From Nocardia sp. NBC_01329 (GTDB lineage: Bacteria > Actinomycetota > Actinomycetes > Mycobacteriales > Mycobacteriaceae): DNA of 64,000 nt. Below are positions 36,343-44,477 of the stretch, one piece after another (the first letter of the stretch is position 1; each line of letters begins with the position of its first letter). Position numbers and translations under genes: made by a program. The stretch is from assembly GCF_035956715.1 (NCBI RefSeq), contig NZ_CP108381.1:124001-188000 (forward strand), given 5' to 3'. Below the pieces are notes generated by a model. It worked only from the letters and a program-made list of their open reading frames with translations. It had not been told where the DNA came from and searched no databases.

Positions 36343-38064
36343 ATGGCGGAAATCGAAGAGTGCGTCGGGTATCCGCCGATCGGCGAGAGCTGGACTGTTT
36401 CCCAGCTTCTCGACGAAGGTTCGAAGTCTCTGCGTTATTTCGAAAAGTTCGAACCCCGCTATCTCCGGTGGGTTTCGAATCCCCCCGCGAACATTCTCGG
36501 ATATAAAGATCTGCACACCCTTTTCTATGCGCAGAACGGGCTGGATGAGCAAAGATTTCGCGACTTTGCGGATGCTCTGGCCGATGTATTGAACAATGTG
36601 GATGTTCAGCACAACGTTCTGAATCAATATGCGCAGAACCTACCATCGATATGGTCGGGCCAGGGTGCGGCCAACGCAGCCGACATGATCGCGACACAGC
36701 TGTCGTTGTCGTCGGGTGATATCGACGCGGTGCGAAAGATCCACGAGCAGTTCGACATGGCCCCCGACGCCCTCCGCAAGGCCGTCAAAGGTAAAGCGGA
36801 GTTGGTACAGGGAATCTTGGAGGACATCTACCAGATCACTTACGACAAGAAGTCTCCGGAAGACGTCGATTCCATTATCTCGGCTGCGCAAGGTATCGGG
36901 TGGAGTACGAGTTCCGATGGTCATCTGCTGGGACGTATTCAGAATATATTTCCGGATCTTCCCGGTCCGGGGGAATATCTCCCCTATTCCACTCCTTGGG
37001 CCGGGACAGAAGATATCGAAGATCACTGCCGCGACTGGCTGAACAAATTCAAGAGCCACTACGAGACAAAGGTGACCGAGTTCGTTCGTACCTGCACGGA
37101 GGTGAACGACGGGGTGAAGACGCAATACGGCTCGCTCATCGACCTCCTGGGCACATTGTCGGAGACGCCGTACCCGTGTCCGCAGGGTATTGCGCCGACT
37201 CCGAGCACACCCGGCGGCGATACTCCGACGACCCAGGCGCCGTCCGGATCACCGTCCGGTACGCCGACGGGTACCGGTACGCCGAGCACCACCGACGTCC
37301 CCGGAACCGAGACCGAGGATCCCGAGAACGCCGATGACGAGGACAATCCGTTGTCGGCGTTGACGGATCTGGGTACACAGCTCGCCTCATCGGGCCTCGG
37401 GACTCAGCTCGCCACCGGGTTGAGTGAGCTGGTGAGCTCCGCGACCGAGCAGGTCTCGGGGGCTCTGGAGCAACTGCGCGCGGAAGCCGAACAGGAAACA
37501 GACCTCGACGGAGACGGGCAGCCGGACGAAGACAAAGATGGCGACGGGCAACCCGACGAATCTGCCGAAGGCGATCCGGCCGGCCCGGGTGAAGAACCCG
37601 GTAGGGATTCCGGGATCGAGCTGGACGGGAAAGAGTACAAGCTCGAACTCGGGCCCGATGGCAGGCTTCAACTGGTGGTGACCGGCGAGGACGGACAACC
37701 GCAGCAGTACAGGGTAGAGATCGGGCCCGACGGAAAGCCGGCCATCGTCGCCGAAACACCCGAAGGCGAGCAGGGCTCGGGGACCGATGATTCGAACACC
37801 GGAGACCAACAGAATTCCGGTCAACCGTCCGGTGCGCCGGGTATGCCCGCCGGACGGAGGTCCGAGGATGGTGAACACCACCCGCAGGACTATCCGGCAC
37901 CCGCCGAGGGCGAAAACGTCCAACCGGAAGGCGGTGTCGCACCGGAAGACGATGTCGCACCGGAAGACGATGTCGCCGCCGCGCCACCTGAAAGTGCGCA
38001 GCCTCCGCCCCCCGCTGTGCCGGTCGATACCGGTGCGCAACTGGCCGAGGCGGGACCGCTGTGA
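36343..38064 (+). CDS. Large WXG-domain type VII secretion substrate with acidic Asp-rich repeats
   Basis: 573 residues. An alpha-helical N-terminal half (about 1–270) contains a WSG turn in LPSIWSGQGAANAADMI (about 100–116), the mark of WXG100/LXG-type export domains. A Pro/Thr-rich linker follows, then an Ala/Glu helix and an acidic stretch DLDGDGQPDEDKDGDGQPDE (about 387–406), which looks like calcium-binding thrombospondin/dockerin-type loops. Two short beta-rich units with GPDGRLQLVV and GPDGKPAIVA come next, then a Pro/Asp/Glu-rich tail. No toxin domain is recognisable. Probably exported through an ESX system encoded elsewhere. Confidence 0.75.
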   Translation: MAEIEECVGYPPIGESWTVSQLLDEGSKSLRYFEKFEPRYLRWVSNPPANILGYKDLHTLFYAQNGLDEQRFRDFADALADVLNNVDVQHNVLNQYAQNLPSIWSGQGAANAADMIATQLSLSSGDIDAVRKIHEQFDMAPDALRKAVKGKAELVQGILEDIYQITYDKKSPEDVDSIISAAQGIGWSTSSDGHLLGRIQNIFPDLPGPGEYLPYSTPWAGTEDIEDHCRDWLNKFKSHYETKVTEFVRTCTEVNDGVKTQYGSLIDLLGTLSETPYPCPQGIAPTPSTPGGDTPTTQAPSGSPSGTPTGTGTPSTTDVPGTETEDPENADDEDNPLSALTDLGTQLASSGLGTQLATGLSELVSSATEQVSGALEQLRAEAEQETDLDGDGQPDEDKDGDGQPDESAEGDPAGPGEEPGRDSGIELDGKEYKLELGPDGRLQLVVTGEDGQPQQYRVEIGPDGKPAIVAETPEGEQGSGTDDSNTGDQQNSGQPSGAPGMPAGRRSEDGEHHPQDYPAPAEGENVQPEGGVAPEDDVAPEDDVAAAPPESAQPPPPAVPVDTGAQLAEAGPL

Positions 38065-38083
38065 TCCGAGGAGGACCGACCCG

Positions 38084-38488
38084 ATGAGTTTCCGGGATAT
38101 CGATGAGATAGCCGAGACCGTCTACCGGCGGAGCGCAGCCAGACTCGACGAATTGCGCGCCGCGAATCAGCGGATCTCAGCGGAGAATCGGGCGTTGGTC
38201 GAACAGTCGGCTCAGCGTATTCGGCGGACGCTTCAGCAAGCCGAAGCGCGCGAACGCCAGGCCGAAGAGGTGCAATCGCCGCACCGGGAAGAACCGTGGC
38301 CGGCTCAGGAGCAACAGTCCGGAATGCTCCGGCCCGCCCACAGGACGCAATCAGAGGAACTGCGGCAACAGCAGGAAGCGGTTGCTCGTGCGGCCGCCGC
38401 TCGTCAGAGCCGGAATGTCGTCACCCCCATCGACGACGACGGAGACGAAGAGGGCGAGTATTACCGGCGTAACAGCTGGCTCGTCTGA
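38084..38488 (+). CDS. Coiled-coil protein with C-terminal EYYRRxSWL tail
   Basis: 134 residues from the ATG at 38084, which has GAGGAGG upstream. Residues 5–70 form a charged amphipathic helix, probably coiled coil, of the kind found in YbaB-like helices but without the beta-sheet. A Gln/Glu-rich region follows, and the protein ends VVTPIDDDGDEEGEYYRRNS plus WLV. The same tail ends the YbaB-like protein encoded on the other strand 1.3 kb away. Third gene of the plus-strand set. Function unknown; a shared docking or export signal is an inference. Confidence 0.68.
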   Translation: MSFRDIDEIAETVYRRSAARLDELRAANQRISAENRALVEQSAQRIRRTLQQAEARERQAEEVQSPHREEPWPAQEQQSGMLRPAHRTQSEELRQQQEAVARAAAARQSRNVVTPIDDDGDEEGEYYRRNSWLV

Positions 38489-38568
38489 TCCGGCCCGGGC
38501 AGCCGAAGTTCACCCTGGAACTGCGGCGGTGAACGCGGTCGGCACGAAGGCGAGCAGTACCGGCCCGG

Positions 38569-39459
38569 CTACGTTGCCGCCGCGGGCTGCTCGCCCTCGT
38601 TGTTCAGGGAGTTCCACCAGGACTCGATAAGAGGCCGCAAGTTTTGGAGGACTTTGGTGAGTGGCTCGCGATACGTGCCGAAACTGTAGATCACGTCCTT
38701 GAGCTTCTTCAGGTAGTTCATGGTGTCCAGGCTGCTCTTTGCGAGCTTCGCCAGGAACGAGGCGATGACGTGTCCCGCCGCGGCGCCTGCGGTAACCGCG
38801 AGCTCGATGGTGTATCCGATGGCCGCGCCGAGCAGAGCCGCGATGATATCGCGCACCAGATCTCGGACGATGGCAATGACTTTCGACGCCAACTCCATCT
38901 GCTTGCTGAGCGAAGCGGCTGCGGCCGCAGCGGTGTCGATCCCGATGAGGACTTCTTCGGTATGACTGCGGTACGCATCGCCCGCACTACCGGACCAAGT
39001 GCTGATGTCCTTCTCTATGGTGCTCAGCCAGTTGTTCTTCATCGTGGAGAGTTCGTTCGAAATCTCCTGCCACGATCGCATATACCCCTCCACGATCGTG
39101 GGGTTGCCGGACAGCTCCTCGTACGCTTGCCGGAGCGGCTCGATATGCTCCAACATCCATTTGGCGATCTGGGTACCCGCGAAACCGAACGGATCCTTGA
39201 CCGCGTCGGCAACGGACGCCGACAGACCGGCTGCACCGAAGACCGCCGCACCGTAGTCGGCGTTTCGCAGGTTTCCGTAGATATCCCACGCGTCGCCCGC
39301 GGCAGTGCCTTTGAGTACACCCAGACCGCCCGTCTTCTGGTCTCCTTCGAGCCCGACATTGGACAGCCAGGAGACATCCTCCTGGAAGTACGTATTGCTG
39401 TGATGGGAACTGTTGTCGATGAGCTCGTTGGCGGGCGGCGCCGCGTCGTCGAAGCTCAT
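38569..39459 (-). CDS. WXG-type type VII secretion substrate with membrane-active helices
   Basis: 296 residues. Central helices carry the WSG turn in ISTWSGSAGDAYRSHTEE (about 152–169), a classical WXG100 motif. Before it are Gly/Ala-rich helices (about 65–100). After it, a hydrophobic Ala/Ile/Gly-rich region (about 196–238) could insert into membranes. The C-terminus is helical, with paired Trp (SWWNSL). No signal peptide. It overlaps the EspC-like gene upstream by four bases. Seen on both sides of the island, such proteins may be effectors or structural ESX substrates. No enzymatic domain recognised. Confidence 0.72.
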   Translation of the reverse strand: MSFDDAAPPANELIDNSSHHSNTYFQEDVSWLSNVGLEGDQKTGGLGVLKGTAAGDAWDIYGNLRNADYGAAVFGAAGLSASVADAVKDPFGFAGTQIAKWMLEHIEPLRQAYEELSGNPTIVEGYMRSWQEISNELSTMKNNWLSTIEKDISTWSGSAGDAYRSHTEEVLIGIDTAAAAAASLSKQMELASKVIAIVRDLVRDIIAALLGAAIGYTIELAVTAGAAAGHVIASFLAKLAKSSLDTMNYLKKLKDVIYSFGTYREPLTKVLQNLRPLIESWWNSLNNEGEQPAAAT

Positions 39460-39794
39460 CGGGGTTCTCCGATCGTTGCCTGCAGTCCCTGCAGCGTCGT
39501 GGCGAACGATCCGTCCGCGTCTTCGAAGGATGTCGCCGTCGCCTTCAGTTTCTCCGGCACCTGGGCGGCACGCTCACCGGCGGCGCGGATGAGCTCGACG
39601 ATCGATTGATGGTTGTCCTCGAAGAGCCAAGCCATCAGTGGCTGTAGCCAGGCGCCGTATCCATCGTCTGCCGATGCGAGATAGTTCGCGGCCTCGAGGC
39701 TTTTGTCCAGGCTGCCCATGAGGGCCTGGACATTGCCCGCGTGATTTCGCACTTCCTCGGGATCGACCGAGACGCTGTCAGGATTATCGGTCAT
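39456..39794 (-). CDS. Small type VII secretion target, EspC/DUF2580-like
   Basis: 112 residues, helical. Begins VSVDPEEVRNHAGNVQALMG, the start pattern of EspC/DUF2580 proteins, and ends in a helix rich in Ala/Gly/Gln. The middle contains an unusual aromatic stretch, YGAWLQPLMAWLFED. Starts three bases after the YbaB-like gene and overlaps the WXG gene by four, so the three are one transcript. Likely co-exported with the WXG protein by family habit. Confidence 0.7.
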   Translation of the reverse strand: MTDNPDSVSVDPEEVRNHAGNVQALMGSLDKSLEAANYLASADDGYGAWLQPLMAWLFEDNHQSIVELIRAAGERAAQVPEKLKATATSFEDADGSFATTLQGLQATIGEPR

Positions 39795-39797
39795 CGC

Positions 39798-40457
39798 TCA
39801 CTCCAACCACGATTTCCGGCGGTAGTACTCATCCTCTTCGTCGGGTTCGTCCGGAGTGACGACCTGATCGCGGTCGGGCTTGCGCGGCGCCGGAGGTGGT
39901 GCGGAGCCCCCTGTGGGTGGCGTCGGACGATGCTGGGAGGAAGTCGGGTCGGCGGCCTGCTGAGCGAACGCGGAGCCCCATGTGGGTGGCGTCGGACGAT
40001 GCCGAGGGGAAGTCGGGTCGGCGGCCGGCGGCGGCGGACGGTCGGCTTGCGGCGGACCGGAGTTCTGCGCCGACGCCGCACCGGTCTCCGGCTCCGGGAA
40101 GCGCCGATCGAAGCCGTCGACGAGTGCGGCACCAGCGGGATCTGCGCCGACGATATCCTGCACCAGTCCGGCCACGCCCGGCCGAAGCTTTCCTTGCGCT
40201 CGCCGCATACACGTCAGGATCTCGGCGGACAGCACACGTGAATCCATCTCCCGCACACTCGGTGCCAGATCGATCGCTGTCGGAACCCCGCTACTGTCCA
40301 CGGTGACGCTGACTCGTCCGCCGGCCCCGGATTCGGTCGCCGTCAGAGCCGTCATCCGTTGCTGTAACTCGGCGAACTGCTGAGCTCTCCGCTCCGCATC
40401 GGCGGCCATGCGCGCGAAACCTGCTATCGCGCCGTCCAGATCCATCTCGGCGGCCAT
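39798..40457 (-). CDS. YbaB/EbfC-like protein with repeat linker and EYYRRxSWL tail
   Basis: 219 residues from the ATG at 40457 (GAGGGGGAAG upstream). The N-terminal 110 residues read as a YbaB/EbfC fold: a long helix, then VSVTVDSSGVPTAIDLAPSV strands, then a helix. YbaB proteins bind DNA as dimers, but in actinobacteria many lie beside type VII substrate genes. A Pro-rich linker contains two copies of a 23-residue unit. The end reads VVTPDEPDEEDEYYRRKSWL plus E, matching the tail of the protein encoded at 38084–38488. First gene of the minus-strand set. Confidence 0.78.
   Translation of the reverse strand: MAAEMDLDGAIAGFARMAADAERRAQQFAELQQRMTALTATESGAGGRVSVTVDSSGVPTAIDLAPSVREMDSRVLSAEILTCMRRAQGKLRPGVAGLVQDIVGADPAGAALVDGFDRRFPEPETGAASAQNSGPPQADRPPPPAADPTSPRHRPTPPTWGSAFAQQAADPTSSQHRPTPPTGGSAPPPAPRKPDRDQVVTPDEPDEEDEYYRRKSWLE
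39900..40027 (-). repeat. Two imperfect 69-base tandem repeats in the YbaB-like gene
   Basis: GCGGAGCCCC(C/A)TGTGGGTGG begins one unit near 39900 and another near 39969, with about 57 bases of near identity in each. They encode two DPTSxxHRPTPPTxGSA units of the Pro-rich linker. Confidence 0.75.
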
Positions 40458-40623
40458 CGACAACTTCCCCCTCACAGAACGTTCCAGCTTGCCCGACCCG
40501 GCAACGAAAGAATCTGAGCGCCAATTGCTTCGGCATCCTACGACGGGTGTCGGAGCCGATCAATTCCGGCGCGACCGGTCATTCCGCCGAGGGCGACTTC
40601 GCCTGCTGTGTCATCATCATCCG

Positions 40624-41070
40624 ATGAGTCTGGGGGATACCTTCGGGTTGACGGATACGCCCAATTTTCTGCCGGGATACCACGGGTCCGACGGGGATAC
40701 GCGATATCCGTCGCCACGCAAACTGCGGTCGGTGGGTGCCGCGTCGATCGACCTCGTCTTGCTGGTCGGCTCGATTCTTGTGTTCGGCGTGCTGGAACTG
40801 GTGGTGGAAATGCCGGAAGCGTACAGCTATGCGCTGCTGCCGATACCACTTGCCATCATCGGCGGGAACCGGATCCTGCTGCGGAAATGGGTGCATGCGA
40901 GTGTCGGGGGGTTGATTTTCGGGCTGGTGGAGATTCGCGGTCGTGACGGGGCGTGGCCCGGCTGGGGTGATCTGTTGTCAGGTCGTGCGGTGGGTCGCAA
41001 CGGCGTGCCGAATATCGTGAGTGTCCGCCGCTGCGATATCGGAAGTCGCGGGCGCGAATCGAACCGATGA
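40624..41070 (+). CDS. RDD-family membrane protein
   Basis: 148 residues. Two hydrophobic helices (about 40–62 and 70–85) follow the motif RKLRSVGAASIDLVLLV, whose Arg and Asp in the first helix define the RDD family. A third amphipathic region contains HASVGGLIFGLVEIRG. The last 40 residues are polar and basic. ATG at 40624 is the first Met compatible with the domain. Divergent from the YbaB-like gene across 166 bases. RDD proteins accompany many ESX and envelope genes; role unknown. Confidence 0.78.
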   Translation: MSLGDTFGLTDTPNFLPGYHGSDGDTRYPSPRKLRSVGAASIDLVLLVGSILVFGVLELVVEMPEAYSYALLPIPLAIIGGNRILLRKWVHASVGGLIFGLVEIRGRDGAWPGWGDLLSGRAVGRNGVPNIVSVRRCDIGSRGRESNR

Positions 41071-41177
41071 AGCCGGCTTCCGTGCCACTGCTGTCCCGGC
41101 TGGAACGTCGCTGGTTTCAACCGGTCATGTAGACAGCTCGGCAGGGGGCGTCCGGACGGTTCGTCTCCGGCGAGGCG

Positions 41178-42062
41178 CTATTTGCGGAGCGACCGGACCA
41201 GCTTGCCGACCGTAGCCGGGTCTGGGGTCCCCGCCGCCCGCCGGCTCGCTTCCTGGTCCAACAGGGCAGCCGCCGGGTCGACCACGTGTGTGTGTTCGAT
41301 CGAGGCCTCCGGGTCGGCGAGCGGCTTGTAGGCTTTGTCGCCGAGCAGGGTGTGGAGCAGGTAGCCGGTGAGCAGGGCGCGGGTGGCGCGGGAGGTCTTC
41401 TCCTCGTGTTTGCCGCCGCCGAGCGCGGACAGCAGGCGGCGGCCCTCGGCGAGACCGTTGGGGCCCGCGCCGTCGAGGGTGCGCAGGATCACCGGACCGC
41501 CCCAGGCGGCAGCCAGCGGGACCGCGTCCGAACTCAGCGAGTCGATATCACTCACGCCGGCCAGGATCAAGGCCGGGACGGTGAGTTCACCAGCCACCGA
41601 GGTGGCGGCGGGTGCGGTGGGTGCGGGGAACAGCGGAGCCACCGCGGCCACCGGGCGCTGCGCCGCGGCGAGTACGGCTGCGCCCGCTCCCATCCCGTGC
41701 CCGGCCAGGGCCAGGCGGTCAGGGTGCACGGTGAGAGTGCCGTCGCCCAGCCGGACCCCGGTGCAGATATCGAGGGTGGTGATCAGGTCGGTGGCAAGGT
41801 TCAGGTGGGAAGGCACCGGGCCGCGCTCGGTGTTCGGTGCCGCCGCCACGATCCCCCAGGACGCGAGGTGTTCGAGCAGCGTGCGGTAGTTACCGGCACC
41901 GTTCAACCAGCCGTGGCCGAAGGCGACCGCGGGTAGGTCGCGGCCGGTTTCCGGCGTGTACACCACCCCGGGTTGCCCCGCGATGGCAAGATTGCCGCGG
42001 AGCACCCGATGCGGGCCACGGCTGGTCAGAGTGCTCAGAAGTGATTTCACAGACGCCGACAC
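41178..42062 (-). CDS. Alpha/beta hydrolase, dienelactone-hydrolase/chlorophyllase-like (Rv3438 position)
   Basis: About 294 residues. The oxyanion strand is AVAFGHGWLNGAGNY, and the nucleophile elbow reads ALAGHGMGAGAAVL, that is G-H-G-M-G, with Gly rather than Ser at the nucleophile position. ILAGVSDIDSLSS would hold the acid. The HGMG elbow raises doubt about hydrolase activity. Starts at GTG 42062 or 42050 are equally plausible, without clear RBS. It is divergent from glmS with only 36 bases between, as Rv3438 neighbours glmS in mycobacteria. Confidence 0.75.
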   Translation of the reverse strand: MSASVKSLLSTLTSRGPHRVLRGNLAIAGQPGVVYTPETGRDLPAVAFGHGWLNGAGNYRTLLEHLASWGIVAAAPNTERGPVPSHLNLATDLITTLDICTGVRLGDGTLTVHPDRLALAGHGMGAGAAVLAAAQRPVAAVAPLFPAPTAPAATSVAGELTVPALILAGVSDIDSLSSDAVPLAAAWGGPVILRTLDGAGPNGLAEGRRLLSALGGGKHEEKTSRATRALLTGYLLHTLLGDKAYKPLADPEASIEHTHVVDPAAALLDQEASRRAAGTPDPATVGKLVRSLRK

Positions 42063-42098
42063 GACGAGAACGTTAGCCGATAAGTAGGCTGGGGAGCC

Positions 42099-43982
42099 AT
42101 GTGCGGAATCGTGGGGTACGTCGGGTACCGGGACGCGTTGGGCGTCGTCGTCGCTGCCTTGCGCCGCATGGAGTACCGAGGCTACGACTCGGCTGGTGTG
42201 GCGATTCTCGACGGTGCCGGCGGCGTGGCGGTCGAGCGGCGCGCCGGGCGGCTGAGCAATCTGGAAGCGGCTCTGGCGGCCGTGAGCGTCGACGAATTCG
42301 CGGGCAGTGCCGGTATGGGGCATACCCGGTGGGCCACCCACGGCGCGCCGACCGACCGTAATGCCCATCCACACCAGGATGTGAGCGGCAAAGTCGCGGT
42401 GGTACACAACGGCATCATCGAGAATTTCGCCCAGTTGCGGCGTGAACTCGAGGACGCCGGGGTCGAACTGCGCAGCGAGACCGATACCGAGGTCACCGTG
42501 CATCTGGTCGCCCGGGCATACGCCGAGGGGCCGACCGCGGGTGATTTCGAGGCCAGCACGCTCTCGGTGCTGCGGCGGCTCGAGGGTGCGTTCACGCTGG
42601 TGTTCACGCACGCCGACCACCCGGGAAAGATCATCGCGGCGCGTCATTCGACCCCGCTGGTCGTGGGTGTCGGTGAGAACGAGATGTTCATCGCCTCCGA
42701 TGTGACCGCGTTCATCGAGCACACCCGCGAAGCGGTCGAGCTGGGCGAGGGCCAGGCCGTGGTCATCACCGCCGACGGCTACCGCGTCACCGACTTCGAC
42801 GGTTCCACCGATGGTGTGAGCACCCGGCCGTTCACCATCGACTGGGATCTGGCCGCCGCCGAGAAGGGCGGCCACGACTACTTCATGCTCAAGGAGATCG
42901 ACGAACAGCCCGGCGCGGTCGCCGATACGCTGATCGGACATTTCGATCAGACCCCCAGCCGGGCCGGTCGGATCGTGCTCGACGAACAGCGCCTATCTGA
43001 TCAGGAACTGCGTGATGTGGAGAAGGTTTTCGTGGTGGCCTGCGGTAGCGCCTACCACTCCGGCCTGGTCGCCAAGTACGCCATCGAGCACTGGACCCGG
43101 CTGCCTGTCGAGGTAGAGCTGGCCAGTGAGTTCCGTTATCGGGACCCGGTATTGGATCGCTCGACTCTGGTGGTGGCGGTCTCCCAGTCCGGCGAGACGG
43201 CCGACACCCTCGAAGCCGTCCGGCACGCCAAGAGCCAGAAGGCTCGGGTGCTGGCGGTCTGCAATACCAACGGCGCGCAGATCCCGCGGGAATCCGACGC
43301 GGTGCTCTACACCCGGGCGGGGCCGGAGATCGGGGTCGCCTCCACCAAGGCGTTCCTGGCACAGGTGACGGCGAACCTGCTGGTCGGGCTGGCTTTGGCG
43401 CAGGCCCGCGGGACCAAGTACCCCGATGAGGTGGCGCGCGAGTTCGCCGAGCTCGAGGCGATGCCGAAGCTGGTCGAGCAGGTGCTGGAAACGGCGCCGC
43501 AGGTGCGGGCCATCGCGCGGGAACTGGCCCGGGAGCGGACCATCCTGTTCCTCGGTCGCCATGTCGGATACCCGGTGGCGCTCGAGGGTGCGCTCAAGCT
43601 CAAGGAGCTGGCGTACATGCACGCGGAGGGTTTCGCCGCGGGTGAGCTCAAACACGGTCCGATCGCACTGATCGAGGGCGGGCTGCCGGTGATCATCGTG
43701 ATGCCGTCGCCGAAGGGGCGCGGGGTGCTGCACTCCAAGCTGCTGAGCAATATCCGCGAGATCCAAGCCCGTGGGGCGCGCACGATCGTGATCGCCGAGG
43801 AAGGCGACGATCTGGTGCGGCCGTTCGCCGACGATCTGATCGAGATTCCCTCCGCGCCGACCCTGTACCAGCCGTTGCTGTCCACCGTTCCGTTGCAGAT
43901 TTTCGCCGCCGAGGTGGCGCAGGCGCGCGGCTACGACGTGGACAAACCGCGAAATCTGGCGAAATCCGTCACCGTGGAATAG
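42099..43982 (+). CDS. glmS: Glutamine–fructose-6-phosphate aminotransferase (isomerizing)
   Basis: 627 residues. Makes glucosamine-6-phosphate from fructose-6-phosphate and glutamine, the first step of UDP-GlcNAc synthesis. Cys2 in MCGIVGYVGY is the glutaminase nucleophile after Met removal; GHTRWATHG and HNGIIENF belong to the same N-terminal amidotransferase domain. Two SIS sugar-isomerase domains follow (about 300–430 and 470–600), with SQSGETADT and the C-terminal KSVTVE that closes the active site. ATG with GGGGAGCC directly upstream. No riboswitch or ribozyme fits in the 36-base leader space. Confidence 0.98.
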   Translation: MCGIVGYVGYRDALGVVVAALRRMEYRGYDSAGVAILDGAGGVAVERRAGRLSNLEAALAAVSVDEFAGSAGMGHTRWATHGAPTDRNAHPHQDVSGKVAVVHNGIIENFAQLRRELEDAGVELRSETDTEVTVHLVARAYAEGPTAGDFEASTLSVLRRLEGAFTLVFTHADHPGKIIAARHSTPLVVGVGENEMFIASDVTAFIEHTREAVELGEGQAVVITADGYRVTDFDGSTDGVSTRPFTIDWDLAAAEKGGHDYFMLKEIDEQPGAVADTLIGHFDQTPSRAGRIVLDEQRLSDQELRDVEKVFVVACGSAYHSGLVAKYAIEHWTRLPVEVELASEFRYRDPVLDRSTLVVAVSQSGETADTLEAVRHAKSQKARVLAVCNTNGAQIPRESDAVLYTRAGPEIGVASTKAFLAQVTANLLVGLALAQARGTKYPDEVAREFAELEAMPKLVEQVLETAPQVRAIARELARERTILFLGRHVGYPVALEGALKLKELAYMHAEGFAAGELKHGPIALIEGGLPVIIVMPSPKGRGVLHSKLLSNIREIQARGARTIVIAEEGDDLVRPFADDLIEIPSAPTLYQPLLSTVPLQIFAAEVAQARGYDVDKPRNLAKSVTVE

Positions 43983-43986
43983 CTGA

Positions 43987-44014
43987 GGGGGTAGCGGGCT
44001 CGCCGGTTACCCCC
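43987..44014. terminator. Bidirectional terminator between glmS and the cupredoxin gene
   Basis: GGGGGTA (43987–43993) pairs with TACCCCC (44008–44014), with extra CGG/CCG pairing inside the 14-base loop. It fills the 33-base gap between two convergent stops. Confidence 0.6.
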
Positions 44015-44015
44015 G

Positions 44016-44420
44016 TCACTCCTCGACCGTGATCGTCCCGCGCATATCCGGGTGGATCGGGCACAGATAGCGGTATTCGCCCGGCTGAGTGAAGGTGTGG
44101 CTCCAATCGCCCACCTCGAACAACGGGCTGTTGATTCCCATCGCCTTGTCGCCGATGCCCTGCACGCCGTGTGGCAGATCGCCGTCGAAATGCCAGGAGA
44201 CCGTATCGCCGGCGGCGATGGTGATATCGGTCGGTGAGAAGCGGTCCTCCTCGACCTCCACTGTGACGGTGGCCTCCGGTTCCCGCTGCGAATGCACGCC
44301 GGAGGTTTCGGATTTCGCCGGCCCTTCCGCCGAACCACCGGAATCGCAGCCGGACAACAGTGCCGCGACCAGGGCGAATCCGGCGACCGGGACGACTACG
44401 GCGCGGTGAGCTCGGGGCAT
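44016..44420 (-). CDS. Cupredoxin-domain lipoprotein
   Basis: 134 residues. Signal peptide with lipobox LLSGC (Cys25), then a short linker and a plastocyanin-like beta-barrel. The type 1 copper ligands are visible: His84 in DLPHGV, and Cys120, His123 and Met126 in YLCPIHPDM. EYRYLCPIHPDMRGTI is the usual C-terminal ligand loop. It should act outside the membrane as an electron carrier or copper-handling protein. ATG at 44420 lacks a good RBS, and a TTG three codons upstream is possible. Stands alone, divergent from nnr. Confidence 0.87.
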   Translation of the reverse strand: MPRAHRAVVVPVAGFALVAALLSGCDSGGSAEGPAKSETSGVHSQREPEATVTVEVEEDRFSPTDITIAAGDTVSWHFDGDLPHGVQGIGDKAMGINSPLFEVGDWSHTFTQPGEYRYLCPIHPDMRGTITVEE

Positions 44421-44477
44421 GGAGGTCAAGCGTAGTCTGCTGGCATCGCTGCCCGTCCAACTGCGGAGGTGTGTTCG

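Noticed and set aside
35698..41177. Prophage or integrated element between glmM and glmS
   Set aside because: Accessory gene content, but no integrase, attachment repeats, tRNA or phage structural genes were seen.
42063..42098. glmS ribozyme or riboswitch
   Set aside because: The gap to the divergent gene is only 36 bases, too short; such ribozymes are known mainly in Firmicutes.
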